In this document: positions 63,910 to 64,000 of the stretch, piece by piece
Numbering within the stretch: position 1 is the stretch's first letter
Layout of the letters: each line of letters opens with the position of its first letter
From: Turbatrix aceti
Taxonomy: Eukaryota > Nematoda > Chromadorea > Rhabditida > Panagrolaimidae
Direction: 5' to 3'
NCBI GenBank assembly: GCA_963969345.1
Contig: OZ017766.1
Coordinates: 2,480,001-2,544,000, forward strand
Length of the DNA stretch: 64,000 nucleotides
Position numbers and translations under genes: made by a program
The notes under the pieces: model-generated
What the model saw: only the letters and a program-made list of their open reading frames with translations
Databases searched by the model: none
Told to the model about the DNA's origin: nothing

Positions 63910-64000
63910 ATCCTGGGCACACTGCTCATCTCCTTGCCTCCGGCCGCGTCTACTTCCTTGACAACGACCTGTCCGCTCGCCTGACCTTCCGAGCTTCGGT
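63897..64000 (+). CDS. coding-like frame running off the window edge (partial)
   Basis: From the hairpin to the end of the window one plus frame stays open with C/G-ending codons and reads HTAHLLASGRVYFLDND then LSARLTFRAS. It is too short to assign. It may be a new exon or part of a mobile element. Confidence 0.25.

Overview
This 64 kb window is eukaryotic nuclear DNA, most probably from a nematode. The genes are protein-coding and multi-exonic. Most introns are only about 42-60 bp, begin gt and end in ttttcag, ttttag or ttgcag. Coding exons strongly prefer C or G at third codon positions, while intergenic DNA is AT-rich. The gene set fits a small ecdysozoan: an AGE-1-like class I PI3K, a short SH2-tyrosine kinase of the Fer/SPE-8 type, an alpha-1,3-fucosyltransferase, sarcoglycan, IFT43, RAB39, MED26 and NIM1 kinase. 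The species cannot be named from sequence alone. All gene models were built by hand from open frames, splice sites and intron phase; every multi-exon model below keeps phase across all its junctions. No tRNA, rRNA or CRISPR array was found.

Region 1 (1-24 kb). An intronless heat-inducible HSP70 (+), with three perfect heat-shock elements and a TATA box, is followed by a long run of minus-strand genes. In coordinate order these are kinesin-13, a small unrecognised protein, an unrecognised 607-residue secreted protein, PI3K p110, mitochondrial dihydrolipoamide dehydrogenase, Mediator subunit MED8 and Mediator subunit MED26.

Region 2 (24-38 kb). On the plus strand lie IFT43, a GT10 fucosyltransferase and an SH2-tyrosine kinase. 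Two tandem minus-strand genes for small two-pass membrane proteins (new to me) follow. Then come delta/gamma-sarcoglycan (+), the ribosome-biogenesis AAA ATPase NVL (-, convergent with sarcoglycan, 32 bp between stops) and eIF5A (+).

Region 3 (38-55 kb). This holds an F-box protein, an AIG1-like GTPase with a Cys-rich C-terminal half, an orphan coding exon, an SLC36 amino-acid transporter whose first exon is not found, RPA2 (-), RAB39 (+), an HP1-type chromodomain/chromoshadow protein (+), a WD40-FYVE protein of the WDFY1/2 type (-) and a UDP-sugar transporter SLC35A (+).

Region 4 (55-64 kb). Two tandem secreted polyproline proteins (-) come first, then a 3 kb gene-poor stretch and a NIM1-type kinase with two candidate first exons and a CaaX end. 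The last kilobase has no clear gene but ends in a hairpin and a coding-like frame that runs off the edge.

The genes are mostly housekeeping or signalling and do not form one pathway. The least described elements are the tandem two-pass membrane pair, the secreted 607-residue protein, the polyproline pair and several orphan exons.
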